Shown here piece by piece: positions 17,716 to 26,120 of a stretch of DNA of 64,000 nucleotides (the first letter of the stretch is position 1; the number at the start of each line of letters is the position of its first letter). The translations under genes and the position numbers were made by a program. The notes below the pieces were generated by a model. The model had not been told where the DNA came from. It worked only from the letters and a program-made list of their open reading frames with translations, and did not search any database. The DNA comes from Burkholderia pyrrocinia (lineage in GTDB: Bacteria; Pseudomonadota; Gammaproteobacteria; Burkholderiales; Burkholderiaceae). The DNA is taken from positions 248,001 to 312,000 of the forward strand of contig NZ_CP094461.1 of assembly GCF_022809715.1 (NCBI RefSeq), read 5' to 3'.

Positions 17716-18450
17716 ATGACCGTAGCATTCGTGTTGCACCGTGCCGACGGCACGCCTTTGTCAACCGTCTTCCGCAGGGAGTCATTCGGCGAGAACGACC
17801 CTTTCGGGCGACATCGGGAGATCGCATGGGAAGGCCCCGACTCGATGGCCGCGGGCCGTATCGGCTTCGTGGGCGAGCTCGACGTGCCGAGCTTTCCGCA
17901 CATTGAAACCATCGTCGTCGTGGAAGGAGAGCTTACGCTCGAAGTGCCCGGAGCGGCGCCGTTGGTGCTCGGCCCGCAAGCCGGGGCGGTCATCGGCAGC
18001 GGCACAACGGTCCGCGTCAGTGCAGCATCGCCGGTGCTTTTCATGTTCTGCGCGGCGGCTTGCAGGAATCCGACGAAACGCGGCCTCTTTGCGCTGCGCG
18101 CCGATGCCGACTTCAAGCCGTCCGCATCGCTGCCGGCCGACGTGCTGCTCGGTCCTGCTCCGCAATGCCGCAGTGACAACGTCTTCACCGACGACGGCGC
18201 AGGTTACTGCGCGGGTACGTGGGATTCGACGCCGTACCATCGGATCGTTCGCCCGCATCGCGTGAACGAGTTCATGCAGTTGCTGGCCGGCAGCGTACGG
18301 TTCGCCGCGCCTGATGGCAGCGTGCTGTCGGTCGGCGCCGGCGATGCGCTTTTCGTCCCACAGGGCGCATCGATCGGATGGGAAAGCAGCGATCGCGTGG
18401 CGAAGTTCTACGTCGTGCAAGACGTCCGGTCTTCAACCGGGCAACATTGA
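17716..18450 (+). CDS. Double-cupin protein (cupin_3/EutQ-like)
   Basis: 244 residues from the ATG at 17716, which has GCAGGAG six bases before it. Two cupin folds: the first about residues 40-115 (IETIVVVEGELTLEVPGAAP, VLGPQAGAVIGSGT), the second about 165-240 (RVNEFMQLLAGSVRF, GAGDALFVPQGASIGWES). The second ends in the KFYVVQD strand typical of EutQ-like cupins. Metal-ligand histidines of classical cupins are sparse, so it may be a binding or sensing protein rather than an enzyme. First gene of an operon with two FAD oxidoreductases, an aldehyde dehydrogenase and an M20 hydrolase; the next gene starts 3 bases after its stop. Confidence 0.8.
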   Translation: MTVAFVLHRADGTPLSTVFRRESFGENDPFGRHREIAWEGPDSMAAGRIGFVGELDVPSFPHIETIVVVEGELTLEVPGAAPLVLGPQAGAVIGSGTTVRVSAASPVLFMFCAAACRNPTKRGLFALRADADFKPSASLPADVLLGPAPQCRSDNVFTDDGAGYCAGTWDSTPYHRIVRPHRVNEFMQLLAGSVRFAAPDGSVLSVGAGDALFVPQGASIGWESSDRVAKFYVVQDVRSSTGQH

Positions 18451-18452
18451 TC

Positions 18453-19778
18453 ATGTCGCCTCCACTGCAGCACATACAAACTTCGCCCACGCTGCCGGCC
18501 GCGGCTGACGTCGTCGTGATCGGAGGCGGGATCATCGGCGTCTTTACCGCCTACTACCTGGCCCTGCGCGGGGTTTCGGTCGCGCTGGTCGAGAAGGGCA
18601 GGATCGGCGCCGAGCAGTCGAGCCGCAACTGGGGCTGGTGCCGGCAGCAAAACCGCGACGCGCGCGAGTTGCCGATGGCAAGCAAGAGCCTCGATCTCTG
18701 GGAACGATTTGCCGCCGAATCCGGCGAAGACACGGGTTTTTATCGTTGCGGGCTGTTGTATCTGAGCAATGACGAAGCCGAGTTGTCGCGTTGGTCCCAT
18801 TGGGGCGAGTTCGCAAAGACCGCGGGCGTGACGACGTACATGCTCGACAGCCGGCAAGCGAGCCAGCGCGGGCAGTCAACCGGTCGGCCCTGGAAGGGCG
18901 GCGTCTTCTCGCCGAGCGACGGCACCGCCGACCCGGCGAAGGCCGCGCCGGCCGTGGCCGCTGCACTGATGAAGCTCGGCGGCAGCGTCAACCAGCACTG
19001 CGCGGCCCGCGGCATCGAACTCGAGGGCGGGCGGGTTTCCGGCGTCGTGACGGAAGCCGGGGTGATCAAGACCAGAACGGCCGTGCTCGCCGGTGGCGCG
19101 TGGGCGTCGTCGTTCTGCCGCCAGCTCGGCATCCGTTTTCCCCAGGCCTCGATTCGCCAGTCGATCCTGAGCGTGTCGCCTGTCGAACAGCGCTTGCCGG
19201 ATGCGCTGTACACCTCCGGCGTGTCCGTTACGCGTCGGAGCGACGGACGCTACGCACTGGCCATCAGCGGCCGCGCGCGCGTGGATGTGACGCCGCAGTT
19301 CCTGCGATTCGCGCCGCAGTTCGTGCCGATGTTCGCGAAGCGCTGGCGCAGCCTTCTTCCGGGAGGCCTCGAAGGCATGCGCGGCGGTCACGAATCGCTG
19401 AAGCGGTGGCGACTCGATGCGCCGACACCGATGGAGGCGGTGCGCATTCTCGATCCGAAGCCCGATATGCCGACGGTCAACGAAACGTATCGTCGTGCCG
19501 TCGAACTGCTGCCCGAACTTCGTGAAGCGACGATCACTCACGCCTGGGCCGGGTTCGTCGACAGCACGCCGGACGGCGTCCCGGGTATCGGCGAAGTGCC
19601 GGGCGTGCCGGGCTTGATCCTGGCGGCAGGCTTTTCCGGGCACGGCTTCGGCATCGGCCCGGGCGCGGGTCACTTGATCGCGGATCTCGCCACCGGTGTG
19701 CGGCCGATCGTCGACCCGCTACCGTATCGGCCCGGCCGATTCGGCGAATCCGCGTGGGGCAAGGTCGCTGACTTTTAG
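18453..19778 (+). CDS. FAD-dependent oxidoreductase (DadA/glycine oxidase superfamily)
   Basis: 441 residues. The FAD-binding Rossmann motif is DVVVIGGGIIG (about 21-31), with the acidic end of strand 2 in LVEKGRIG. A characteristic SSRNWGWCRQQNRD segment follows (about 50-65), as in the DadA-like branch with a Trp/Arg-rich FAD contact. The C-terminus has the conserved GFSGHGFGIGPGAG substrate/FAD loop. Members oxidise secondary or D-amino acids and N-alkyl glycines. It is the second gene of the operon; 135 bases separate its stop from the next oxidoreductase. The C-terminal GHGFGIGPG loop resembles that of the gene at 27523 (GHGFQLGPGVG). Confidence 0.87.
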   Translation: MSPPLQHIQTSPTLPAAADVVVIGGGIIGVFTAYYLALRGVSVALVEKGRIGAEQSSRNWGWCRQQNRDARELPMASKSLDLWERFAAESGEDTGFYRCGLLYLSNDEAELSRWSHWGEFAKTAGVTTYMLDSRQASQRGQSTGRPWKGGVFSPSDGTADPAKAAPAVAAALMKLGGSVNQHCAARGIELEGGRVSGVVTEAGVIKTRTAVLAGGAWASSFCRQLGIRFPQASIRQSILSVSPVEQRLPDALYTSGVSVTRRSDGRYALAISGRARVDVTPQFLRFAPQFVPMFAKRWRSLLPGGLEGMRGGHESLKRWRLDAPTPMEAVRILDPKPDMPTVNETYRRAVELLPELREATITHAWAGFVDSTPDGVPGIGEVPGVPGLILAAGFSGHGFGIGPGAGHLIADLATGVRPIVDPLPYRPGRFGESAWGKVADF

Positions 19779-19913
19779 TTTGCGGCCGTCACGCGGAAGG
19801 CGGTGGCGGCGTTTGAATGATGCGCTTCGGTTCGGATCGTGCGCGACCAACCGGATCGGTGCGGCGAATGCCCGCCGGCTTTCCAGCCTGGTGCGCCAGC
19901 TTTGGAGTGTGTG

Positions 19914-21191
19914 ATGCGTTTCAGTTCCTACTGGCTCGATACGTCCGAGCCATTCGTGAGCAGCTCGCCGGATCTGCCTGACGGAAGTTGCGACGTGGTC
20001 GTGGTGGGCGGCGGAATCACGGGTTCGGCGGCTGCACTGGCGCTGTCGAAAAAAGGCGCACGCGTCGTTGTCTGTGAAGCCGGCACCGTGGGGCAGGCGG
20101 CGTCGGGACGCAACGGCGGCATGTGCAACAACGGCTTCGCGCAGGATTACGCTGCACTGTCGCAGCGCATCGGCACGGAACTGGCCAACCGCTTGTATCG
20201 TGCGTTCGACGCGGGTGTCGACACGGTCGAGCGGCTGGTCAGGGAGGAGTCGATCGACTGCGATTTCGTGCGCTGCGGAAAGCTCAAGCTCGCGGCGAAG
20301 CCGGAGCACTACGACAAGCTCGTGCGAAGTCAGGCGCTGCTCGCCGCGAGCGTGGATCCGGACACGCGCGTGGTGACGAAGGCGGAACTGCGCGACGAGA
20401 TCGGCTCGAACCGTTATCACGGCGGGTTGATCTTCGAGAAGAGTGCCGGGATGCACGTCGGCCGCTATGCGCGCGGCCTTGCGAACGCCGCGCAAGCGCG
20501 CGGTGCGCACATCCTGGAGCGCGCGCCGGTACTCGGGTTAAAGAGGGAGGCGGGTGGCGCATACGCGTTGCGAACGCCGCTCGGCGAGATCCGTACGCGC
20601 CAGGTTCTTCTGGCGAGCGGCATTTCTCAGGTGGGGCCGTTCGGCTGGATCCGACGCAGGATCGTGCCGGTCGGCGCTTTCATCATCGTCACCGAGCCTT
20701 TGCCGCGCGAACTTCTGGACCGGCTGCTGCCGACTCGCCGGATGGTCACCGACACGAAGAACTTCGTGAACTTCTTTCGCGTCACGCCCGACAACCGGAT
20801 GCTGTTTGGCGGGCGTGCGCGTTTTGCGACGTCCAACCCCCGTTCAGACGAAAAGAGCGGGCTGATCCTGCGACAGCAGATGGCCGCCGTGTTTCCCGAA
20901 CTGGCCAGCGTGCGCATCGACCATTGCTGGGGCGGCATGGTCGACATGACGGCCAACCGCCTGCCGCGCGCGGGCCAGCGACGAGGCGTTTATTACTCGA
21001 TGGGCTATAGCGGCCACGGCACGCACATGGCCACGCTGATGGGCACGCTGATGGCAGAGATCATGGACGGGCGAGCCGATCTCAACCCGTGGAACAGTTT
21101 CGACTGGCCCGCTATTCCCGGCCACTTCGGCAAAGCATGGTTTTTGCCGTTCGTGGGCGCGTGGTACCGACTCAAGGACACCCTGCAATGA
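19914..21191 (+). CDS. FAD-dependent amine oxidoreductase (PuuB/OrdL-like)
   Basis: 425 residues from the ATG at 19914 (TTTGGAG upstream). It begins with the SSYWLDT motif typical of gamma-glutamylputrescine oxidase relatives, then the FAD motif VVVVGGGITG (about 28-37) and GQAASGRNGG. The FAD-covering C-terminal part includes YYSMGYSGHGTHMATLMG and FLPFVGAWYRLKD. It has the same length and a closely similar sequence to the gene at 24460-25737, so the two are paralogues. Such enzymes oxidise an amine to an aldehyde plus ammonia, which fits the aldehyde dehydrogenase gene that overlaps its stop codon. Confidence 0.88.
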   Translation: MRFSSYWLDTSEPFVSSSPDLPDGSCDVVVVGGGITGSAAALALSKKGARVVVCEAGTVGQAASGRNGGMCNNGFAQDYAALSQRIGTELANRLYRAFDAGVDTVERLVREESIDCDFVRCGKLKLAAKPEHYDKLVRSQALLAASVDPDTRVVTKAELRDEIGSNRYHGGLIFEKSAGMHVGRYARGLANAAQARGAHILERAPVLGLKREAGGAYALRTPLGEIRTRQVLLASGISQVGPFGWIRRRIVPVGAFIIVTEPLPRELLDRLLPTRRMVTDTKNFVNFFRVTPDNRMLFGGRARFATSNPRSDEKSGLILRQQMAAVFPELASVRIDHCWGGMVDMTANRLPRAGQRRGVYYSMGYSGHGTHMATLMGTLMAEIMDGRADLNPWNSFDWPAIPGHFGKAWFLPFVGAWYRLKDTLQ

Positions 21192-22645
21192 ATTCACCTG
21201 TTCGTCACCTGATGCAAGCCGGAAGGCTGAATCGATTCTTCATCGACGGAGACTGGGTCATGCCCGACGGCGGCGATCGGTTCGCGGTCGTCTGCCCTTC
21301 CACTGAAGACACGCTGTGCGAAATTCCACTTGGGAACGCACGCGACGCCGACCGCGCAGTGCAGGCCGCGCGCGACGCTTTCGAACGCTGGGCCGCGACG
21401 TCGCCGCAGCAGCGCGCCGCGCTGCTCGACCGCGTTCATGCGCTGATACTCGAGCGTGCCGAACTGTTCGCCACGGCGCTCACGATGGAAATGGGCGCGC
21501 CCATCAGCTATGCGCGCGGTGCCCATGTGCCGCTTGCGGCCGAACATATCCGGGTCGCGCGCGACAATCTGGCCAGCTACCCGTTCCGGACCCGGCGGGG
21601 GACGACCGCGGTCGTGCGCGAGCCGATCGGCGTGTGCGCGCTGATCACGCCGTGGAACTGGCCGATCTATCAAATCACGGCGAAGGTCGGCCCGGCTCTC
21701 GCAGCGGGCTGTACCGTGGTCCTGAAACCTAGCGAGCTGTCGCCGCTCAGCGCGTTGCTGTTTGCGGAAGTGATCGCCGATGCGGGCGTGCCCGCGGGCG
21801 TATTCAATCTGGTGAGCGGCAGTGGAACGGAAGTGGGCGCGGCGCTCGCATCGCACCCGGAGGTCGACATGGTTTCGATCACGGGGTCGACGCGTGCGGG
21901 CGTACTGGTTGCGCAAGCGGCGGCTCCGACCGTCAAGCGCGTTGCGCAGGAACTCGGAGGCAAGTCGCCGAACATCGTGTTGCCCGATGCGGACCTGTCG
22001 CGCGCCGTCGCGCCGGGCGTTGCCGCCGCGTTCCGGAACATGGGGCAGTCGTGCAGCGCGCCGACCCGTATGATCGTACCGCGCAGCCTTCTGGATAGCG
22101 TCGAAGCGTTGGTCGTCGCAGCAACGGAACGGATGGTCGTCGGCGATCCGTTCGCCGAAGCGACGACGCATGGCCCGCTGGCCAATCGCGCGCAGTTCGA
22201 TCGTGTCGGGCAGATGATCGACGCGGGCATCGACGAACGGGCGAAGCTCATCGCCGGTGGGCCCGGACGGCCCGCGGGTTTCGATCGAGGCCTTTATGCG
22301 CGGCCGACCGTCTTTTCCGATGTCCGCACCGACATGACGATCGCGCAGCAGGAGATCTTTGGTCCGGTCCTCGCGATCCTTCCTTACGACACCGTCGAAG
22401 AAGCCATCGCTATCGCGAACGATACGGTTTACGGGCTTGGCGCACATGTGCAGGGCACCGACAAGGAACGCGTGCGCGAGGTGGCTGCGCGCATCCGGTC
22501 GGGTCAGGTGCATCTGAACTACCCGGCATGGGACCCGCAGGCTCCGTTTGGCGGGTACAAGCAGTCGGGGAACGGTCGCGAGTACGGGATCGAAGGGATG
22601 GAAGAGTACATGGAGATCAAGTCGATCCTGGGTTTCCATGATTGA
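21188..22645 (+). CDS. Aldehyde dehydrogenase family protein
   Basis: 485 residues. The ATG at 21188 overlaps the preceding TGA (ATGA), so the two genes are translationally coupled. ALDH motifs are complete: TPWNWPIYQ with the oxyanion Asn, ITGSTRAGV, general-base Glu in QELGGKSPN, and the nucleophilic Cys in NMGQSCSAP. EIFGPVLAILPYD lies near residue 395. It belongs to the broad class acting on aliphatic or amino-aldehydes. Directly after an amine oxidoreductase, it probably oxidises that enzyme's aldehyde product to the acid. Confidence 0.92.
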   Translation: MNSPVRHLMQAGRLNRFFIDGDWVMPDGGDRFAVVCPSTEDTLCEIPLGNARDADRAVQAARDAFERWAATSPQQRAALLDRVHALILERAELFATALTMEMGAPISYARGAHVPLAAEHIRVARDNLASYPFRTRRGTTAVVREPIGVCALITPWNWPIYQITAKVGPALAAGCTVVLKPSELSPLSALLFAEVIADAGVPAGVFNLVSGSGTEVGAALASHPEVDMVSITGSTRAGVLVAQAAAPTVKRVAQELGGKSPNIVLPDADLSRAVAPGVAAAFRNMGQSCSAPTRMIVPRSLLDSVEALVVAATERMVVGDPFAEATTHGPLANRAQFDRVGQMIDAGIDERAKLIAGGPGRPAGFDRGLYARPTVFSDVRTDMTIAQQEIFGPVLAILPYDTVEEAIAIANDTVYGLGAHVQGTDKERVREVAARIRSGQVHLNYPAWDPQAPFGGYKQSGNGREYGIEGMEEYMEIKSILGFHD

Positions 22646-23898
22646 AGCAGCTGCTGCGCGCGATGCGGCGGCAGTACACATTTGAATCCGTTTGCTTGGT
22701 AAAGGTGCCGAGATTGGAAATCCCCGTCATCCCCGAGGCGTCGCTGAAAACGCATCACGCGCACTGGGCGGCATTGCGCCGCGATCTGCATGCGCATCCC
22801 GAGTTGCGATTCGAAGAGCACAGGACGGCCGACGTCGTCGCCCGTGAGCTTGAAGACCTTGGCTACGCGGTTTCACGTGGGATCGGAGGCACGGGAGTCG
22901 TCGCGAGCCTGCCCGGTGCGAATCCGGGCCGCGGCATCGTGCTCCGCGCCGATCTGGATGCGTTGCCGATCCAGGAAGCCAATGACTTTGCGCACGCGTC
23001 GTGCGCCCACGGGGTCATGCACGCGTGCGGGCATGACGGGCATACCGTCATGTTGCTCGGGGCCGCGCGAATCCTGAAGGAACTACGGCAGTTGCCGGGC
23101 ACGGTTCATTTCGTGTTCCAGCCCGGAGAAGAGGGGGGCGCGGGCGCGCGGAAGATGATCGACGACGGGCTGTTCGAGCGATGTCCGACGGAGGCGGTAT
23201 TCGGCATGCACAACTGGCCCGGTTTGCCTGCCGGGCATTTCGGGTTGCGTACCGGCCCGATCATGGCCGCGGGCTCCCGGTTCAGGATTACGGTAACGGG
23301 CAAGGGCGCGCATGCGGCGCAGCCGCATCTGGGCGTCGACCCCGTCCCCCTCGCGTGTTCGATGGTGCTGCAGTGTCAGACCATCGCTGCGCGGCACAAG
23401 GATCCCGTGGATCCCGCCGTCATTTCCGTCTGCATGTTCCATGCGGGAACGACGGACAATGTCATTCCGGACAGCGCCGAGTTGCGCGGGACGATTCGCA
23501 CGCTATCGTCGGCATTGCAGCAGAAGCTGCAGCGCGACGTCCAGCTCATGTGCGAGGGGCTGGCCCGTGCGTATGGCGCGCAAGTCGAGGTCGCGTTCTT
23601 TCAGTACTACCCCGCGACGGTCAACACGCCGGCCGAGACGGCGCTCTGCGAAACGGTCATTCGCGAGACGTTCGGCGACGCACGCCTTTACCGCGACGTG
23701 CCGCCGAACATGACGTCCGAAGACTTCGGCTTCATGCTGGAGGAGCGGCCCGGCGCTTATGTGCTGATCGGCAATGCGCCGGCCGGACCGGCCGCGCCGG
23801 CTCTGCATCACCCGAAATACGATTTCAACGACGACATCATTCCGGCCGGCGTCCGGTATTGGGTCGCCTTGGCGCAGCACTACTTCGGGACCGTTTGA
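22642..23898 (+). CDS. M20 family metallohydrolase (N-acyl amino acid / hippurate hydrolase type)
   Basis: About 400 residues with all M20D landmarks: LRADLDALPI, MHACGHDGHT with zinc ligands Cys/His, the catalytic glutamates in FQPGEEGGAGA, GMHNWPGLPAG, and the C-terminal HHPKYDFND zinc segment. These enzymes release an amino acid or amine from an N-acyl conjugate in the cytoplasm. The start is uncertain: the TTG at 22642 overlaps the previous stop, but a GTG or TTG near 22700-22720 would also keep the whole domain, and the first ~25 residues are not family-like. It is the last gene of the operon and gives a second deacylase activity to this region besides the one at 975. Confidence 0.9.
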   Translation: MKQLLRAMRRQYTFESVCLVKVPRLEIPVIPEASLKTHHAHWAALRRDLHAHPELRFEEHRTADVVARELEDLGYAVSRGIGGTGVVASLPGANPGRGIVLRADLDALPIQEANDFAHASCAHGVMHACGHDGHTVMLLGAARILKELRQLPGTVHFVFQPGEEGGAGARKMIDDGLFERCPTEAVFGMHNWPGLPAGHFGLRTGPIMAAGSRFRITVTGKGAHAAQPHLGVDPVPLACSMVLQCQTIAARHKDPVDPAVISVCMFHAGTTDNVIPDSAELRGTIRTLSSALQQKLQRDVQLMCEGLARAYGAQVEVAFFQYYPATVNTPAETALCETVIRETFGDARLYRDVPPNMTSEDFGFMLEERPGAYVLIGNAPAGPAAPALHHPKYDFNDDIIPAGVRYWVALAQHYFGTV

Positions 23899-23970
23899 CG
23901 CGGCGGTTCGATCCATCGTGACCCGGATCGATTCGTCGAGCGCACCCGGTTGCGGAACGGCGCCATTTGG

Positions 23971-24159
23971 AAGGCGTTTTATGCGCCGACGATCCTGACC
24001 GGCGTGACGACCCAGTCGCCTGCCGTGCGCGATGAAATCTTCGGGCCGGTATCGACGGTGCGGACGTTCGACGACGAGGACGAAGCGCTCGCGCTCGCCG
24101 CGCACGACAAGTACGGGCTCGCGGCAGGCGTGCATACGGCCGACCTCGGCCGCTATGCG
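23971..24159 (+). pseudogene. Fragment of an aldehyde dehydrogenase gene
   Basis: About 60 codons in one frame encode FYAPTILTGVT..., EIFGPVSTVRTF and YGLAAGVHTADLGR, the part of an ALDH just after the nucleophile region. The catalytic Cys and Glu regions and the C-terminus are missing on both sides. It is not a copy of the ALDH at 21188, whose matching segment reads YARPTVFSDVR. It lies directly upstream of regulatory element C. Confidence 0.8.
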
Positions 24160-24284
24160 TACGAGGCGAACCTGCGCTTCAAGAGTGGGGGCGTGACGAA
24201 TGACGCCGGCGCGTTCCATGACCGGATCGGACGGCATTCGGCCGGTGCGCGCGGGCTGCCGCATGGTGTGCTGCCGCGGCCGCG

Positions 24285-24354
24285 CAAAACAGCGGATGAT
24301 GCGTGCGCCGTGCGCGAATACGCGGCAACTGCGCTTTTTGTCGATGCTTAAATG
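24285..24354 (+). promoter_or_regulatory. Shared regulatory element, copy C (upstream of oxidoreductase operon)
   Basis: Seventy bases from CAAAACAGCG to TGCTTAAATG, 57 of 70 identical to copy B at 16775 and with the same two ends as copy A at 11044. It ends 105 bases before the ATG at 24460. The repeated GTGCG...GTGCGCG string in the middle could be the half-sites of an AraC-type activator. Confidence 0.65.
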
Positions 24355-24459
24355 GTATTCACCGGGCGGCCATCGCCCGGTCGCGAACCTGCGGCGACAG
24401 GCGGGCCGGCGCTCCGCATGCGCGTCATGCGCGGCGCCCGATTGCTCACGAAGGATCCG

Positions 24460-25737
24460 ATGAAATTCGAATCGTACTGGCTGGATACCCGCCCCGACTT
24501 TCGCGCCGGCAGCGAAGGGCCCGTCGAAGGGCGTGCCGACGTGGTCGTGATCGGCGGCGGTTTTACCGGGTTGTCGGCGGCGCTGGCGCTCGCGCAGCGC
24601 GGCGTGTCGGTCGTGGTGCTCGAAGCCGCACAGGTTGCGGCCGAGGCATCCGGCCGCAACGGCGGCCAATGCAATACCGGCGTCGCGCAGGACTACGCGT
24701 CGCTCGCCGAACGACTCGGCGCCGAGCAGGCGAAGCAGTTCTATCGCGCGTACGAGAGCGCGGTGCGAACCGTCGAAACGATCGTCGCCGAACACGCGAT
24801 CGACTGCGATTTCCGGCGCGCCGGCAAGCTGAAGCTTGCCGCGAAGCCGCAGCATTTCGCGGGGCTCGCGAAGACCTTCGACGCATTGCGGCGCGACGTC
24901 GATCCGGACATCGAACTGATCGAGCCGTCGCGGATTCGCGACGAGATCGGTTCCGACGGTTTCCACGGCGGCCTGCTGCAGCGCAACGGCGCGCAGATGC
25001 ACATGGGCAAGTTCGGCGTCGGGCTCGCGCAAGCCGCGGCGCAGGCCGGCGCGCGCATCTACGAGCATGCGGCCGTCACGCAGCTCGAGCGGCTCGATGG
25101 CGAGCGCCACACGATCACCAGCACGCGCGGCACGATCGTGGCCGATCGCGTGCTGGTCGCGACCGGCGCATCGCAGCAGGGGCCGTTCGCGTGGTTCCGG
25201 CGGCGCATCGCGCCGGTCGGCAGTTTCATCGTCGTCACCGAGCCGCTTCCCGACGAGCAGCTGAACCGGCTGCTGCCGCACCGCCGCGCGTACGTGACGT
25301 CGCGCCATATCGGCAACTACTTCCGCGTGACGCCCGACAACCGGCTGCTGTTCGGCGGCCGCGCGCGCTTCGCGATGTCGAGCCCGCGCTCCGACGCGAA
25401 AAGCGGCGACATCCTGCGCGCCGGGATGGCCGAGTATTTCCCCGCGCTCGCGAACGTGCGGCTCGACTATTGCTGGGGCGGGCTCGTCGACATCACTGCC
25501 GACCGCCTGCCGCGCGCCGGCCAGCACGACGGCGTCTATTACTCGATGGGCTACAGCGGCCACGGCGTGCAGATGTCGGTGCACATGGGCCGCGTGATGG
25601 CCGACGTGATGTACGGCGCGGCCGCGTCGAATCCGTGGCGTGAGCTCGACTGGCCGGCGATGCCGGGCCATTTCGGGCATGCGTGGTTCCTGCCGTTCGT
25701 CGGCGCGTACTACCGGCTGCAGGACATCCTGCACTGA
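24460..25737 (+). CDS. FAD-dependent amine oxidoreductase (PuuB/OrdL-like), paralogue of 19914
   Basis: 425 residues from an ATG preceded by AAGGA. It begins MKFESYWLDT, then the FAD motif VVVIGGGFTG (about 29-38) and EASGRNGGQC. The C-terminal half contains GNYFRVTPDNRLLFGG, YYSMGYSGHGVQM and FLPFVGAYYRLQD, all shared with the protein at 19914. It is the first gene of an operon with three subunits of an HcnABC-like dehydrogenase and shares its promoter element with the ABC importer. The likely reaction is oxidation of a secondary or primary amine; the substrate is not known. Codon use matches the general high-GC pattern better than the 19914 copy does, which uses more AT-ending codons. Confidence 0.88.
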   Translation: MKFESYWLDTRPDFRAGSEGPVEGRADVVVIGGGFTGLSAALALAQRGVSVVVLEAAQVAAEASGRNGGQCNTGVAQDYASLAERLGAEQAKQFYRAYESAVRTVETIVAEHAIDCDFRRAGKLKLAAKPQHFAGLAKTFDALRRDVDPDIELIEPSRIRDEIGSDGFHGGLLQRNGAQMHMGKFGVGLAQAAAQAGARIYEHAAVTQLERLDGERHTITSTRGTIVADRVLVATGASQQGPFAWFRRRIAPVGSFIVVTEPLPDEQLNRLLPHRRAYVTSRHIGNYFRVTPDNRLLFGGRARFAMSSPRSDAKSGDILRAGMAEYFPALANVRLDYCWGGLVDITADRLPRAGQHDGVYYSMGYSGHGVQMSVHMGRVMADVMYGAAASNPWRELDWPAMPGHFGHAWFLPFVGAYYRLQDILH

Positions 25738-25811
25738 ACGATGCAATCGATGAAAAGACGCCCGACGGGCCGGCCGGTGGGCGGCGCGCTCGCGCGACAG
25801 GAGGGTTGGAT

Positions 25812-26120
25812 ATGACAGGGCGATTCGTTCGTCTCGCCGAAACCGGGCGCCGTCCGGTCACGTTCCGCGTCGACGGCCGCACGGTGAACGGGCTCGAAGG
25901 CGATACGCTGCTCGTCGCGATGCTGACGCAGGCCGGCCACGTGCGGCAGTCCGAGTTCGGCCCCGAGGCGCGGGCCGGTTTCTGCCTGATGGGCGCGTGT
26001 CAGGACTGCTGGGTCTGGACCGCCGACGGCGAGCGCCTGCGCGCGTGCACGACCGTCGTGCAGCCGGGCCTGGACATCGTCACCCGCCAACCGGAGGCGC
26101 AATGGTCGAGCCTCGCGTAA
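25812..26120 (+). CDS. (2Fe-2S)-binding small subunit, HcnA-like
   Basis: 102 residues from the ATG at 25812 (GGAGGG upstream). The plant-type 2Fe-2S ferredoxin-like fold shows Cys58, Cys63, Cys66 and Cys79 (CLMGACQDC...C). Small proteins of this type are the electron-transfer alpha subunit of HcnABC, opine oxidase and D-hydroxyproline dehydrogenase complexes. Its last 19 bases overlap the start of the next subunit, giving tight coupling. Confidence 0.9.
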   Translation: MTGRFVRLAETGRRPVTFRVDGRTVNGLEGDTLLVAMLTQAGHVRQSEFGPEARAGFCLMGACQDCWVWTADGERLRACTTVVQPGLDIVTRQPEAQWSSLA

